Shown: positions 17,872 to 27,611, counted from the stretch's first letter. The stretch: DNA of 64,000 nt from UBA117 sp049975245 (GCA_049975245.1 JBNGDB010000008.1:34740-98739), one strand, 5' to 3'. Notes: a model not told the origin generated them from the sequence alone. Numbers and translations: made by a program.

Positions 17872-18061
17872 TTTTATCCTCCTTTAACCGTGAAATTATA
17901 AATTTTAAGTAGAAAACTCTTTATTTTGTCTATTATTCAATTCTATTTATATTTTATCTAATCATTTCATTTATTTAATTTTGAATTATTAAAAATACAT
18001 GTTAATTATAATTACATTTTTAGAATAATCATTATCATCATAGATAAAACTGTCTAATTAA

Positions 18062-18520
18062 TTATAAATTATACAAGTTAAATTTTAGAATCTTATCTTT
18101 TAGTTTTATTGCATCATTTATGATTTTTTTATGATCAAATGATAAATCCATTTTATTAATCTCAGTTAAATTTGAAAGAATTGCTTCCGAAGCATCGGTA
18201 TCAGCGCTTAATTCACCCTTTATTTTAGTTGCTAAAAAAGAGATAGAAATTACGTGACCTCTAGGATCTCTTGAAGGATCTGAATAGATACCTACTATTC
18301 CACATAGCTGGATATCGAGTCCTGTTTCCTCTTTAGCTTCTCTAATGGCAGCAGATTCCACAGTTTCCCCGCAATCCACAAAGCCTCCTGGAAGTGCCCA
18401 TTGTCCCCTAAAAGGTTTATTTTTTCTTTTAATAAGAACTATGTGTTCATTTTCATCAAATATAACTGTGTCAACTGTTAAAAGTGGCCTTTTAATAAAA
18501 ACACTCTCCATATTAATCAA
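18062..18520 (-). CDS. Nudix hydrolase
   Basis: A 152-residue Nudix protein. The Nudix box GGFVDCGETVESAAIREAKEETGL matches the consensus in all catalytic positions, with the REAKEE metal-binding core. The KRKNKPFRGQWALPGGF lead-in resembles ADP-ribose or nucleotide pyrophosphatases, but substrate cannot be assigned. The ATG at 18511 (MESVFIKRP) is a likely alternative start. It lies 45 bases downstream of the DUF99 gene on the same strand. Confidence 0.88.
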   Translation of the reverse strand: MINMESVFIKRPLLTVDTVIFDENEHIVLIKRKNKPFRGQWALPGGFVDCGETVESAAIREAKEETGLDIQLCGIVGIYSDPSRDPRGHVISISFLATKIKGELSADTDASEAILSNLTEINKMDLSFDHKKIINDAIKLKDKILKFNLYNL

Positions 18521-18565
18521 ATTAATTAATAAATTACTAATTAATATTATTTTTGATTTAAAAAT

Positions 18566-19162
18566 TCATGCATTTCCCTTTGATTCCCCAGTTTTAACAC
18601 CTGCTGCTATTATATGGGCAGCTCTTATTGGTTCAGGTAAAGCACTTCTGGTTGCTGAAATCTTTATTATTTCCTTGGCATCACCCAGGTCAATTCCATA
18701 TGTTTGAATAAATATGGTCTCCTCATTTTCTACTTTGTGGACTTTACCAGCTATTAAAACTCTATTCCAACGTTTTTTCCAATCTTCAAATCTTTTTAAA
18801 GCCTTTTTGATTCTTTCAAAATTGGGAAATCTTCTCATGACCACTATTACTGGTATTTCTGTTTCTTCAAATATTTTTTTAATATTTACTATGTTAAATC
18901 CGCCGAATGTTATTCCATCCAGCATGATTACGCCTAATTGATCCTTATTTCTAGAAGAACAAATCATTTTAATTATCTTTTCGGTTGAATCAACACCATC
19001 CACTAATATTTTAGTCCTCAAAACACCATCCAACCATGTTCCGCCCCGGAAAACTGTTCCAATTAGCATGACTTCGTCACTAGTACGGGGAGTAAAAGGA
19101 GCATCATCAATTCCTAAAATTCGTATTTCTTTCTTTATCTTCCTGAATTTTTTATGATTCAT
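18566..19162 (-). CDS. DUF99 family protein (EndoV-related fold)
   Basis: A 198-residue DUF99/UPF0215 protein. The family has been related to endonuclease V by fold and some databases call it endonuclease dU; no activity is shown here. Conserved acidic residues are visible in RILGIDDAPF near the N-terminus and in LGVIMLDGITFGGFNI about residue 105, as expected for an RNase H-like metal site. It lies between rpoL and the Nudix gene on the same strand. Confidence 0.82.
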   Translation of the reverse strand: MNHKKFRKIKKEIRILGIDDAPFTPRTSDEVMLIGTVFRGGTWLDGVLRTKILVDGVDSTEKIIKMICSSRNKDQLGVIMLDGITFGGFNIVNIKKIFEETEIPVIVVMRRFPNFERIKKALKRFEDWKKRWNRVLIAGKVHKVENEETIFIQTYGIDLGDAKEIIKISATRSALPEPIRAAHIIAAGVKTGESKGNA

Positions 19163-19238
19163 TTATTTTTCATCTTTTTTGTATTAAAGTATGATAATTG
19201 TCTTTAGTAATTATAAAAAGTGTTTTGGTTATATTAAA

Positions 19239-19664
19239 TTACTTTTTAGATTTTTTTGTTGATTTTTTAGTTTTTTTAGTTTTAGAAGATTTCGTTGCTT
19301 TGGATGATTTAGTAGATTTAGTAGATTTTTTTGACTTAGTTGATTTTGTTTTCTTTTTAGTAGTTTTTTTTGCTTTGCTTGGTTTTTTTGGTTTAGTATC
19401 TTTTGATTCAGCTGCAGCTATAAGATCTTTAAATTCGTTGCAACGTGATTTTAATGTCTCTGACGCTTTTTTAAGAGACTTCCGAGGATTTTTTGCATTA
19501 ATGTATAATTTTGGCTCTCCTACGATAGGATGTTCAATTACGTATGCGGCGGATAAAACATCTTTATCTTCCATTAAGATTTTTCTTAGAGCATTGCATA
19601 ATGTGTGCGATTCTCCATCGACCTCAATCTCCAATTCCTTCTTTGTATCTTTAATAATCTTCAT
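19239..19664 (-). CDS. rpoL: RNA polymerase subunit Rpo11 with Lys-rich tail
   Basis: Rpo11 (subunit L) pairs with Rpo3 to form the alpha-like assembly platform of archaeal RNA polymerase. Residues 1-88 are a complete Rpo11, including ELEIEVDGESHTLCNALRK and AAYVIEHPIVGEP. Residues 89-141 are an extra tail made almost wholly of Lys, Ser and Thr in histone-H1-like repeats. The start is the ATG at 19664, behind GAGGGAT; an upstream in-frame ATG lies inside csl4. It begins one base after the csl4 stop. Confidence 0.93.
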   Translation of the reverse strand: MKIIKDTKKELEIEVDGESHTLCNALRKILMEDKDVLSAAYVIEHPIVGEPKLYINAKNPRKSLKKASETLKSRCNEFKDLIAAAESKDTKPKKPSKAKKTTKKKTKSTKSKKSTKSTKSSKATKSSKTKKTKKSTKKSKK

Positions 19665-19665
19665 T

Positions 19666-20235
19666 TTATCCCTCATAATTTATAGAAAGTTTTCTAGTTT
19701 CTTTATTTTCGCACCTAGGACAATAAACTTCATTTTTACCTGTTTTTTCCATATAGTGTCTGCACTTTGTACACATTGCTTTTACCACGCCTAAATCCTT
19801 TTGTGATGTTTTTAGGTCAATATTATCCAGACCTATAACTTTAGTGACTTCAGCTTCAATAAGGTCACCAATTCTAAAAGCGTCTGTAAGTTTAGCCACA
19901 TAACCTTTTTGGGCTTGTGAAATGTGTATTCCTCCAGTAAATTTAATTTGAGTTTGCCTATCATTTTTTTTTATTTTGTCTATTCTTACAAGAGCTCTTT
20001 GACCCCTCACTTCAGCTACTTGGCCTACAACAGTCATCCCTGGTTCTAAAGTAGAAGGAGTGCTTGTTTTAGGAACAACCGATATTTTCTTTTTTTTATC
20101 GTCCACAGAGACTACTCCGGTTATTAAGGCTTTAATTTTACCTTCTTCTTCATAAGTCCATTTTGATGGGACAAATTCTTCGCTAACACCCAATAAGTCT
20201 CCTGGGAGCACAAAATCTCCAGATTTAGTTTTCAT
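19666..20235 (-). CDS. csl4: exosome RNA-binding subunit Csl4
   Basis: Csl4 caps the archaeal RNA exosome and recruits DnaG and substrates. The 189-residue protein shows an N-terminal domain (VLPGDLLGVSEEF), a central S1 domain (PGMTVVGQVAEVRGQRALVRI to GDLIEAEVTKVIG) and a C-terminal zinc ribbon (CTKCRHYMEKTG then CPRCENKE). A GAGGTGA box precedes the ATG. It lies directly upstream of rpoL, a conserved archaeal pairing. Confidence 0.94.
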   Translation of the reverse strand: MKTKSGDFVLPGDLLGVSEEFVPSKWTYEEEGKIKALITGVVSVDDKKKKISVVPKTSTPSTLEPGMTVVGQVAEVRGQRALVRIDKIKKNDRQTQIKFTGGIHISQAQKGYVAKLTDAFRIGDLIEAEVTKVIGLDNIDLKTSQKDLGVVKAMCTKCRHYMEKTGKNEVYCPRCENKETRKLSINYEG

Positions 20236-20339
20236 CTATTCACCTCAACTTAAAAAAGTAATAATTATTTAATTTTCGAAAATAATATTAAAGTTTTATT
20301 TGTAAATAAAGTTTAGGAATTAAACTTTAGATCTTTCTA

Positions 20340-21359
20340 TTATATAGAGTTTATTATGTTTTTATCATCATCATATTTAATTTCATCCATTTGGTAGTCT
20401 GACCAATCTCTCCTATCAAGTACTATTTCAAGTTCTTGAGGTGTTATCAATGGTTTTTCGTACATATTTGCATCATCTATGGCTATTCTAGGACAAGCAG
20501 TTATTATAAAAGCATCTAAATCTCTATAAGCCATTAATAATGTTGGAGAGATGCTTTCCATTACTATTATAACTGCTTCTTTTTCTGTTTCCTGGATCAT
20601 TTCCTTTAATTTATATGCTAATTCCATTCTCAATTGTCCCTCTTTAGTTGAAACTATTATTCCAAATTTTTTTGAATCCTTAGCTTTGGTTATTTTTGCA
20701 AATCTCACTCGAAGAATCTTATCTGAAAATTCGTCAATACTACGAACGTCTCCCATATAAGGATCAGCAATTATAACTGGTTTTCCTGTAAAAAGTTTGA
20801 TACCGAGAGGATGGAAATTACCGCTTCCCACGTAGAGATAGGCCTCCACTGGTAAATCTTTAATGGATGAAAAGTTGCAACCCAGTACCTGTCCTTTAGA
20901 TGTTCCTTTCCCATTTTTAAGAATTACTTGCTTTCCATGATTTTCCAAAAAAAGTTTGATATCATTTAAACGATCTAAATGTTGAGTTGTAGTTACAAGA
21001 CCTATCTTATAATACTCTTCTAATTTTTTAACAGCACTTTTAATTGTTTCTTCAATTTTAATAGTAGAATAAGTTTCAACAAAAAAAACAGGAATTTTAT
21101 AATCTAATGGCAGGGGAGTATGACCAAAATGTACAATTAGATCAACAAAATCTTTAAGACCTTTATCTGAAACATCACAAGCACCATAACATGCATCTCC
21201 AGAGATTATTACTTTTGCACCAGTTTTATTTTCTATTTCTTCAGCTATTTTAGGTGCATACATCTTGAAGCCTTCAGGAAACTGTAAAGCTACATTAATT
21301 GCTTTAAGTTCTTCAATCTTTGCGATTACATCTTCAATCCTAAAATCATAATTTAACAT
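20340..21359 (-). CDS. dph2: diphthamide synthase Dph2 (radical SAM, noncanonical)
   Basis: Dph2 transfers the 3-amino-3-carboxypropyl group of SAM to a histidine of elongation factor 2, the first step of diphthamide formation, using an unusual [4Fe-4S] cluster. The three cluster cysteines, one per domain, are present: C57 (GDACYGAC), C161 (LGCNFS) and C289 (ITACPR). The chosen ATG at 21359 gives 339 residues beginning MLNYDFRIED; a TTG six codons upstream is possible but adds a hydrophobic, non-family stretch. It lies between hpt and csl4. Confidence 0.92.
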   Translation of the reverse strand: MLNYDFRIEDVIAKIEELKAINVALQFPEGFKMYAPKIAEEIENKTGAKVIISGDACYGACDVSDKGLKDFVDLIVHFGHTPLPLDYKIPVFFVETYSTIKIEETIKSAVKKLEEYYKIGLVTTTQHLDRLNDIKLFLENHGKQVILKNGKGTSKGQVLGCNFSSIKDLPVEAYLYVGSGNFHPLGIKLFTGKPVIIADPYMGDVRSIDEFSDKILRVRFAKITKAKDSKKFGIIVSTKEGQLRMELAYKLKEMIQETEKEAVIIVMESISPTLLMAYRDLDAFIITACPRIAIDDANMYEKPLITPQELEIVLDRRDWSDYQMDEIKYDDDKNIINSI

Positions 21360-21434
21360 GAAAACCAACACATTCAATAAATATCGATTCCGGCAGATTT
21401 TTTATTAATATAAAGTTTTTAATTTAAAAATAAA

Positions 21435-22007
21435 TTAATATTCATCCGCACTTTTTTCAATAACGACCTGGTCATCAATAACATCCACTTTGATTAGTGT
21501 CTTAACCTGATATCCAGTTTCATTTTTAACTATCTCTTTTCCCAGTCCCTTCTCAATTACTGTGATAACATCAACTATTTCTACTTCCATTTTTTTTAGT
21601 GCATTTACAACAGAGATCATTGTACCGCCAGTACTTACCACATCATCTACTAAAATTACCCTATCTCCCTTTTTCAGTCCATTTATGTATAATTCTCCTT
21701 CACTGTAACCAGTGACTTGATGGACAGCCACTTCTCCAGGTAAACCATAAGATCTTTTTCTAACCACCACAAAAGGTATTCCTGTTTTTAAACATAATGC
21801 GGTTGCAATATGTATTCCCATGGCTTCAACACATACAATTTTATCCACATCTAAGTTCGCAAATTCAGCTATTCCTTCAGCAGCTTCCTGTAAAATTTCG
21901 CTCTGTACTAACGGAATCCCATCAGTAATAGGATGTACAAAGTAATTATACTCCCCTTTCTTTACAATAGGAGATTTAATCAGACTTTTTTTTAACTCTT
22001 CAAACAT
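21435..22007 (-). CDS. hpt: hypoxanthine/guanine phosphoribosyltransferase
   Basis: A purine-salvage enzyme that converts hypoxanthine or guanine plus PRPP to the nucleotide. The 190-residue product has the PRPP-binding motif VILVDDVVSTGGT (about residues 112-124), a KIVCVEAMGIHIATAL N-terminal strand-helix and the flexible-loop region RKRSYGLPGEVAVHQVTGYSE, matching the archaeal Hpt group rather than bacterial HPRT. A GGTGAT box precedes the ATG. It is the first gene of the minus-strand cluster leading to dph2, csl4 and rpoL. Confidence 0.9.
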   Translation of the reverse strand: MFEELKKSLIKSPIVKKGEYNYFVHPITDGIPLVQSEILQEAAEGIAEFANLDVDKIVCVEAMGIHIATALCLKTGIPFVVVRKRSYGLPGEVAVHQVTGYSEGELYINGLKKGDRVILVDDVVSTGGTMISVVNALKKMEVEIVDVITVIEKGLGKEIVKNETGYQVKTLIKVDVIDDQVVIEKSADEY

Positions 22008-22250
22008 TTTATCACCATATATTGTAGGAAAATAGAAAATAGTTATTAAATTTCAATTTCATATTAATCTATGTTAAATCTATATAATTAATATGATTAA
22101 CTTATTATTACAAAATGGTGCAATAGGTTTATTATTTTTAATAAAAATTTAAATTTTTTAATATTTTATATTCGCTAAAATGTTATATTTGCAAAAGTGG
22201 CTTTTATTGAATTAAATTGTGTAAATTTATTTAAACTTTTTTTAAGAAAA

Positions 22251-23363
22251 TTAAACAGTTTTAGGAAAAGTTATATTAAAGGATGTCCCAATTTTTTTAT
22301 CAATTTTAATTTTGCCATTTATTTGTTTGGTTAAGTTGTTAACCAATTGTAGACCTAAAGTATCTATATTATTTAAATTAAAATCCGCAGATAATCCTAT
22401 GCCGTTATCTGCAACTATTAATGAATAAGTATCATCATTTTCACAAAAAATAACTTTTATTTCTCCCTTTTCATCTGGAAAAGCATATTTAACGGAATTG
22501 GTAACAAGTTCATTTATTATGAGACCGCAAGGGATAAGAATATCCATATTTAGATAAATATTAGAAATTTCCAATTTCAGATCTATCTTTTTGATTAAAG
22601 TTTTGTATGAATCTAAAAGACGGCGGGTTAATCCTCTTACATAATCTGGAAGATAAACACCCGATGTCTCATTCGAATATCTGTACTTTTCCTGGGCAAA
22701 TGTAATAGCCCTAACTCTATTCTGGATCTCTCTGAAAACCTTATAAGTTTCATCGTCTTTAGAATATCTTGATTGAAGATTAATCAGACTTGAAATTAAA
22801 TCTAAATTATCTTTTACAATTACTCTATTTTCATTTTGAGTTAAAACTGAATCTTCCCCTATAGCTCCAATTTCAGAAGATGATTTTTGATTTAATTGAG
22901 GATTAAATTCCGTTTTTTCATTATTAAGTTCTTTTAAATTATTAACCATACTCAGAACTAATTTTTCATTTTTAATTTCCATTAATTTCTCTTCAACATT
23001 CAATTTTACTTTAGAATCCTTCTCTGAATAGATATCTATTGTAAATTCTATTGTTCCTTCGCTTAATAATTCGTTTATACGTTTTTCATGAAGTCCCGGG
23101 TTTGATTTGAGATCCATTGAATAAAAATTATAGTTAAAAATTTTTTCTTCGGGAATTTTAATCAATTTAAGGGCCATTCTATTAGCATACCAAATATTCC
23201 CTTCAATATCGTGTACAAATACTGAAAAAGGAAGATTATCAAGAATATTAGATCTTAAGCTTAGTTTTCCATTCATATTCTGATATTCCATTTCCAATTT
23301 AGCCAGAGAAATAGTTCTTTTTATAATTTGGCTCAAATATGTATTATTTGAGTTATTTCTCAT
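22251..23363 (-). CDS. PAS / HisKA_2-like / HATPase sensor protein lacking the phospho-His
   Basis: A 370-residue cytoplasmic sensor. Residues 38-145 form a PAS domain (NLPFSVFVHDIEGNIWYANR); residues 175-232 match the HisKA_2 dimerisation region; residues 275-368 are an ATPase domain with N box (INELVTNSVKYAF), G1 box (VADNGIGLS) and G2 region (LGLQLVNNL). At the place where HisKA_2 kinases have HHRVKNNL, this protein reads RVIVKDNL (residues 180-187), so the phospho-acceptor is absent. No response regulator gene is adjacent. It starts behind a GGGGG box. Confidence 0.82.
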   Translation of the reverse strand: MRNNSNNTYLSQIIKRTISLAKLEMEYQNMNGKLSLRSNILDNLPFSVFVHDIEGNIWYANRMALKLIKIPEEKIFNYNFYSMDLKSNPGLHEKRINELLSEGTIEFTIDIYSEKDSKVKLNVEEKLMEIKNEKLVLSMVNNLKELNNEKTEFNPQLNQKSSSEIGAIGEDSVLTQNENRVIVKDNLDLISSLINLQSRYSKDDETYKVFREIQNRVRAITFAQEKYRYSNETSGVYLPDYVRGLTRRLLDSYKTLIKKIDLKLEISNIYLNMDILIPCGLIINELVTNSVKYAFPDEKGEIKVIFCENDDTYSLIVADNGIGLSADFNLNNIDTLGLQLVNNLTKQINGKIKIDKKIGTSFNITFPKTV

Positions 23364-23903
23364 AAATTAGCCCCCTGTAAAATATTCTATTCACTTGAGT
23401 TTCCATAATATCATTTTTTTTGAATAATATGTGAAAAGAATTTTTTTGATTTTCATTTTTAATTATAAGATTTTAAAAAAATTATTAAACCCTATTCAAT
23501 CTGTATAGTCCAATTATTTTATTATATGGTATATAATCTTTTTTATAACCCCATAATATCTCTTCCACCTAATTAAATAATGAAATTAATATAATTCTCT
23601 CTAAAACCAAATTCAATTGATTAACTAGAAAATTGTATTATTCTAAATTTAAATTTAGTTAATTAATTAATAACATTAAATTTTAATGTAAATTAAATAA
23701 AAAATGTTCTAATCAGCTAATAACACAATAAATATTAATCAAAGTCATATTAAAATACCCAAATATATACCTGAAAAAATAAAAAATTAATCTAACAAAT
23801 ATATATTAAAAGTAATGTACAATTATGAATTAACAATTATAATTCATATTATATAAACTGATTTTTAGAAAATTTATATTATTCAATTTAACGAGGGTCG
23901 ACC
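23364..23903. other. intergenic region upstream of srp54
   Basis: About 540 bases of very AT-rich DNA between divergent genes, with no supportable ORF or structured RNA. A TATA-like TTATATAAA at 23849-23857 lies at a fitting distance for an srp54 promoter, leaving a leader of roughly 25 nt. Confidence 0.5.
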
Positions 23904-25232
23904 ATGCTAGGTAATCTCGGCAAAAATTTAACAAAAACCATGAAAAAATTGGCTGGAATGTCTATTATTGACGAAGAAGTGGTTAAAGAAGCCATAAAAG
24001 ATATTCAAAGAGCTCTTATTCAGGCCGATGTTAATATTAAACTTGTATTCAAACTTTCAAAATCAATAGAAGAACGAGCACTTAAAGAAGAACCTCCAAA
24101 AGGCATTACTCCTAAAGAACATGTAATAACAATTGTATATGAAGAAATGGTAAAACTCTTAGGTGAAAAACCAGTTGAAATAGAGATAGATAAAAAACCA
24201 TATAAAATACTATTTTTAGGACTTCAAGGTAGTGGAAAAACTACTACCATAGCTAAATTAACCAAATACTTGCAAAAAAAAGGTTTTAATCCTGCGGTTA
24301 TCTGTACAGATACGTGGAGACCAGCAGCATACGAACAGCTAAGACAGCTCACTGAAGATATGAATGTTCCATTATATGGAGATCCAGAAAATAAAGATGC
24401 TCTAGAACTGGCCCGTAAAGGATTAGAAGAATTTAAAAAACAAAGTATAATTATAATTGATACTGCGGGGCGCCATAAAGAGGAAAAAGATCTAATTAAC
24501 GAAATGGAACAAATTTCAAAAGTTGTAGATCCAGAAGAAGCTATTCTAGTCATTGATGGAACCATTGGACAACAAGCTCGTGAACAGGCCCAGGCATTTA
24601 GCAAAGCCACCGACGTTGGTTCAATAATTGTAACTAAACTTGATGGTTCTGCAAAAGGGGGTGGAGCACTATCTGCAGTATCCGAAATTGGCGCTCCAAT
24701 TAAATTTATCGGAACTGGGGAGCGTGTAGACGATTTTGAAGCATTTGATCCTGAAAGGTTCATTTCAAGACTTTTAGGCATGGGAGATATCAGAAGCCTT
24801 ATTGAAAAGGCAGAAGAGATTGCAGATGAAGACGTTAGCATGGAAACTATGGATGCCATTTTAAGTGGCAAATTCACCCTTAAAGATATGCGTTCCCAAT
24901 TTGATATGATGGGAAAAATGGGGCCTATGCAACAAGTAATGAACATGATCCCCGGCGGAGGAAAACTCCCTAAAAACGCATCTCAGATGACTGAAGAAAA
25001 AATAGACAAATACAAAATATTAATGGATTCCATGACAGAATACGAATTGGAACATCCAGAAGTTATTAAACAATCCCGGGTGAAAAGAATAGCCAGAGGA
25101 TCAGGTATGAGAAACGAAGATGTTAAAGAACTCCTTAAATATTATAATGTAACCAAAAAAGCAATGAAAGGTTTTGGAAAAAGAAAAATGGGCGGTCCAC
25201 TAGGACAAATGATGAGACAGTTCATGAGATGA
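23904..25232 (+). CDS. srp54: signal recognition particle protein SRP54
   Basis: The GTPase of SRP, which binds signal sequences on nascent chains and docks with FtsY at the membrane. The 442-residue protein has the N domain, the G domain with P-loop GLQGSGKTTT (residues 106-115), DTAGRHKEE (G3) and VTKLDGSAKGG (G4), and a Met-rich M domain from about residue 300 with the RNA-binding SRVKRIARGSGMRNEDV segment. A GAGGGT box precedes the ATG. First gene of a plus-strand cluster with pus10, rpl21e and rpo4. Confidence 0.97.
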   Translation: MLGNLGKNLTKTMKKLAGMSIIDEEVVKEAIKDIQRALIQADVNIKLVFKLSKSIEERALKEEPPKGITPKEHVITIVYEEMVKLLGEKPVEIEIDKKPYKILFLGLQGSGKTTTIAKLTKYLQKKGFNPAVICTDTWRPAAYEQLRQLTEDMNVPLYGDPENKDALELARKGLEEFKKQSIIIIDTAGRHKEEKDLINEMEQISKVVDPEEAILVIDGTIGQQAREQAQAFSKATDVGSIIVTKLDGSAKGGGALSAVSEIGAPIKFIGTGERVDDFEAFDPERFISRLLGMGDIRSLIEKAEEIADEDVSMETMDAILSGKFTLKDMRSQFDMMGKMGPMQQVMNMIPGGGKLPKNASQMTEEKIDKYKILMDSMTEYELEHPEVIKQSRVKRIARGSGMRNEDVKELLKYYNVTKKAMKGFGKRKMGGPLGQMMRQFMR

Positions 25233-25445
25233 ATAAAATAAGTATTAATTCTAAATTGGAACTAATTATCAGAAAGCTTATTTTATTTCTATAATCATTA
25301 AAAATAATTTTATTGAATTTTTATAACCTTATAAAAATATATTTTTCTTAAAATGCGAATTTACACTATAATTTTAGTAATATTGCAATTCAAACAATAA
25401 AATCAGCGAATTAAGAATATGATAAATTAATCATGGTGACTTTGA

Positions 25446-26672
25446 ATGGATAATCTTATTAAAGAAAAAGCACTTAAAATTATGGAAATTGCGAATGGCA
25501 AAGTATGTAATAATTGTTTAGGTAGATGCTTTTCAAAAATGATAGAAGGTGCGGATAATAAACATCGCGGCGAAATCATAAAAAATGAACTTAATATAAA
25601 TGGTTATACTAACATTAAATCTAATTCATGTTATATCTGCGGAGGACTGGTTTATAAAGTTGGTCCAGAACTAATAGAAAATATATTAAATAAAATTGAA
25701 AGCTCTGGAGTTGAATTTTCCAATTTTTTAGTAGGAACCAGAGTATCAAATGATATTATTCAAAAAGAAAAGATTTTACATGAAAAATTAGATTTAGATG
25801 TGGAAAACATTAAAAAAGAATTGAACCGAGAAATAGGGAAAAAAATATCATTAGAATTAGATAAAGATGTTGAATTTGAGAGTCCCAACCTTATAGTTCT
25901 GGTTGACTTTTTAAATGATGATATAATACTTCAAATTAATCCCTTATTCATAGAGGGCCGTTATAGAAAACTCATACGCGGCATACCTCAAACCAAATGG
26001 CCTTGTCGTAAATGTAAAGGAAAAGGTTGCGATTACTGTGACTTTACTGGAAAAATGTATAGAGAATCAGTTGAAGAATTAATAGAACCTGAAGCTTTGA
26101 AAATGTCTCTTGGAAGTTCAGCTAAATTTCATGGGGCCGGTAGAGAAGACATAGATGTTAAAATGCTTGGAAGAGGTCGGCCTTTTGTCCTGGAAATAAA
26201 AGAACCTAAAAAAAGGAATATTGATCTGGAAGTTTTGCAAGAAAATATAAACAAATATGCCCAGGGAAAAGTAGAAGTTCTTGATTTAAAATTTGTAGAA
26301 AAAAATCGTCGAAGTATCATTAAATCTTCATCTAAAGATACCTTCAAAATTTATCGGGCCCATGTTCTCTTGGAAGATGCGGTATCTCCAGAAGATTTAG
26401 CCGTATTAAAATCTATGAAAGTTATTAAACAAAGAACACCAGTAAGAGTATCGCATAGAAGAGCCGATAAAATAAGAACCCGGAATATAAATCAAATAGA
26501 ATATAAATTTATAAATCCAAAGGAATTTGAGTTTATGGTTGATTGTGAAGGTGGTTTATACATTAAAGAACTAATATCTGGAGATCAGGATAGGACTCAA
26601 CCTAATGTATCACAGTTATTAAAAACTCAAGCAAAATGTGAAAAGTTAGATGTGATGGATGTTAACATTTAA
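25446..26672 (+). CDS. pus10: tRNA pseudouridine synthase Pus10
   Basis: Pus10 makes pseudouridine 54 and 55 in the T loop of archaeal tRNAs. The 408-residue protein has an N-terminal cysteine-rich region (CNNCLGRCFSKM and CYICGG), a THUMP-like domain, a second zinc-type cluster (CRKCKGKGCDYCDFTG), and the catalytic domain with the GREDIDVKMLGRGRPF motif, whose aspartate is the nucleophile. A GGTGA box precedes the ATG. Lies between srp54 and rpl21e. Confidence 0.94.
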   Translation: MDNLIKEKALKIMEIANGKVCNNCLGRCFSKMIEGADNKHRGEIIKNELNINGYTNIKSNSCYICGGLVYKVGPELIENILNKIESSGVEFSNFLVGTRVSNDIIQKEKILHEKLDLDVENIKKELNREIGKKISLELDKDVEFESPNLIVLVDFLNDDIILQINPLFIEGRYRKLIRGIPQTKWPCRKCKGKGCDYCDFTGKMYRESVEELIEPEALKMSLGSSAKFHGAGREDIDVKMLGRGRPFVLEIKEPKKRNIDLEVLQENINKYAQGKVEVLDLKFVEKNRRSIIKSSSKDTFKIYRAHVLLEDAVSPEDLAVLKSMKVIKQRTPVRVSHRRADKIRTRNINQIEYKFINPKEFEFMVDCEGGLYIKELISGDQDRTQPNVSQLLKTQAKCEKLDVMDVNI

Positions 26673-26932
26673 GTTAATGCTAACATATATTAATAACAAT
26701 ATTCAAAAATCAAATTTCAGCAGTATATAATTATTCAAATAGTAATCTTATAAACTTCTAAAAGCTTATTATACATTATAAACCGAAATTTTAAGTTTAA
26801 CATGACAAAAATTTAATCTTTAATTTTGGATGATAAAAATTGGTACTAGGCTATTCTGGAAGTTAAAAATTTTAATTAAAAAACCATATTATGTCAGCTA
26901 ACTGGCTGATTTTGATCTATGGAGGTTTAATA

Positions 26933-27223
26933 ATGAGAAGATCAAGAGGTTCAAGAAGTAAAACAAGGTATAAACTTAAAAAAAGTGTTAGGGAGACACG
27001 AGTCAATCCTATAACTAAGAAAATCCAAAAATTTAACGAAAATGATCTAGTTCACATCATAATAGACCCAAGTATCCAAAAAGGGCAACCACACCCTAGA
27101 TTCCACGGTAAAACTGGTAGAGTTGTGGATGAGAGAGGAAGGGCCTATATTGTTGAAATTAATGATGGTAACAAGCCAAAAAAATTGATTATTCGGCCAG
27201 AACATCTAAAAATACAAGAGTGA
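26933..27223 (+). CDS. rpl21e: ribosomal protein eL21
   Basis: A 96-residue large-subunit protein with the conserved RRSRGSRSKTRYKLKK N-terminus, the DLVHIIIDPSIQKGQPHPRFHGKTG SH3-like core and C-terminal IRPEHLKIQE. The ATG at 26933 follows GGAGGT at ideal spacing; an upstream in-frame ATG at 26891 would add 14 residues outside the family pattern. It lies four bases before rpo4. Confidence 0.96.
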   Translation: MRRSRGSRSKTRYKLKKSVRETRVNPITKKIQKFNENDLVHIIIDPSIQKGQPHPRFHGKTGRVVDERGRAYIVEINDGNKPKKLIIRPEHLKIQE

Positions 27224-27227
27224 TCCC

Positions 27228-27563
27228 ATGATCGGAAAAAAAGTTGTGGAAACAGACCCTATCACAATTTCCGAAGTTAAAAGTATGCTTGAAGAATTTT
27301 CAGAAAATCATGAACTTACCTATGAGCAAAATTTAACCATGGACCATGTCAGTAAATTTTCTAAATTAGAAACAGAGACTGCAGAAAAATTGGTGGATGA
27401 ACTTCTGGAAATAGTGAAAAAAAAATATGCAGTTCGAATCACAGATATAATGCCAGAAGATCTTGCTGATTTAAGACTAATATTTGCAAAAGAAAGGGTA
27501 CCCATAAAAAAAGAAGATTTAGAAAAGATTTTAGAAATTGTAAAAAAATATCAAAAAGAATAG
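27228..27563 (+). CDS. rpoF: RNA polymerase subunit Rpo4 (Rpb4/RpoF)
   Basis: Rpo4 forms the polymerase stalk with Rpo7. The 111-residue product matches archaeal Rpb4: an N-terminal VVETDPITISEVKSMLEE segment followed by the HRDC-like helical domain (TAEKLVDELLEI, ITDIMPEDLADLRLIFAKE). The start lies four bases after rpl21e, in the widely conserved order rpl21e, rpo4, DUF655, ksgA. Confidence 0.94.
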   Translation: MIGKKVVETDPITISEVKSMLEEFSENHELTYEQNLTMDHVSKFSKLETETAEKLVDELLEIVKKKYAVRITDIMPEDLADLRLIFAKERVPIKKEDLEKILEIVKKYQKE

Positions 27564-27611
27564 GTACCGCTAATAGTACCAAAGATTAATTATAATCACA
27601 GATGTGATTAA

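Noticed and set aside
19198..19794. Plus-strand ORF rich in Phe, Val, Asp and Leu
   Set aside because: It is the reverse reading of the Lys/Ser/Thr-rich rpoL tail and of csl4; the low-complexity composition explains the open frame.
24224..24946. Minus-strand ORF of 240 codons inside srp54
   Set aside because: srp54 is a clear, conserved gene on the other strand; the antisense translation is Ser-rich and has no domain.
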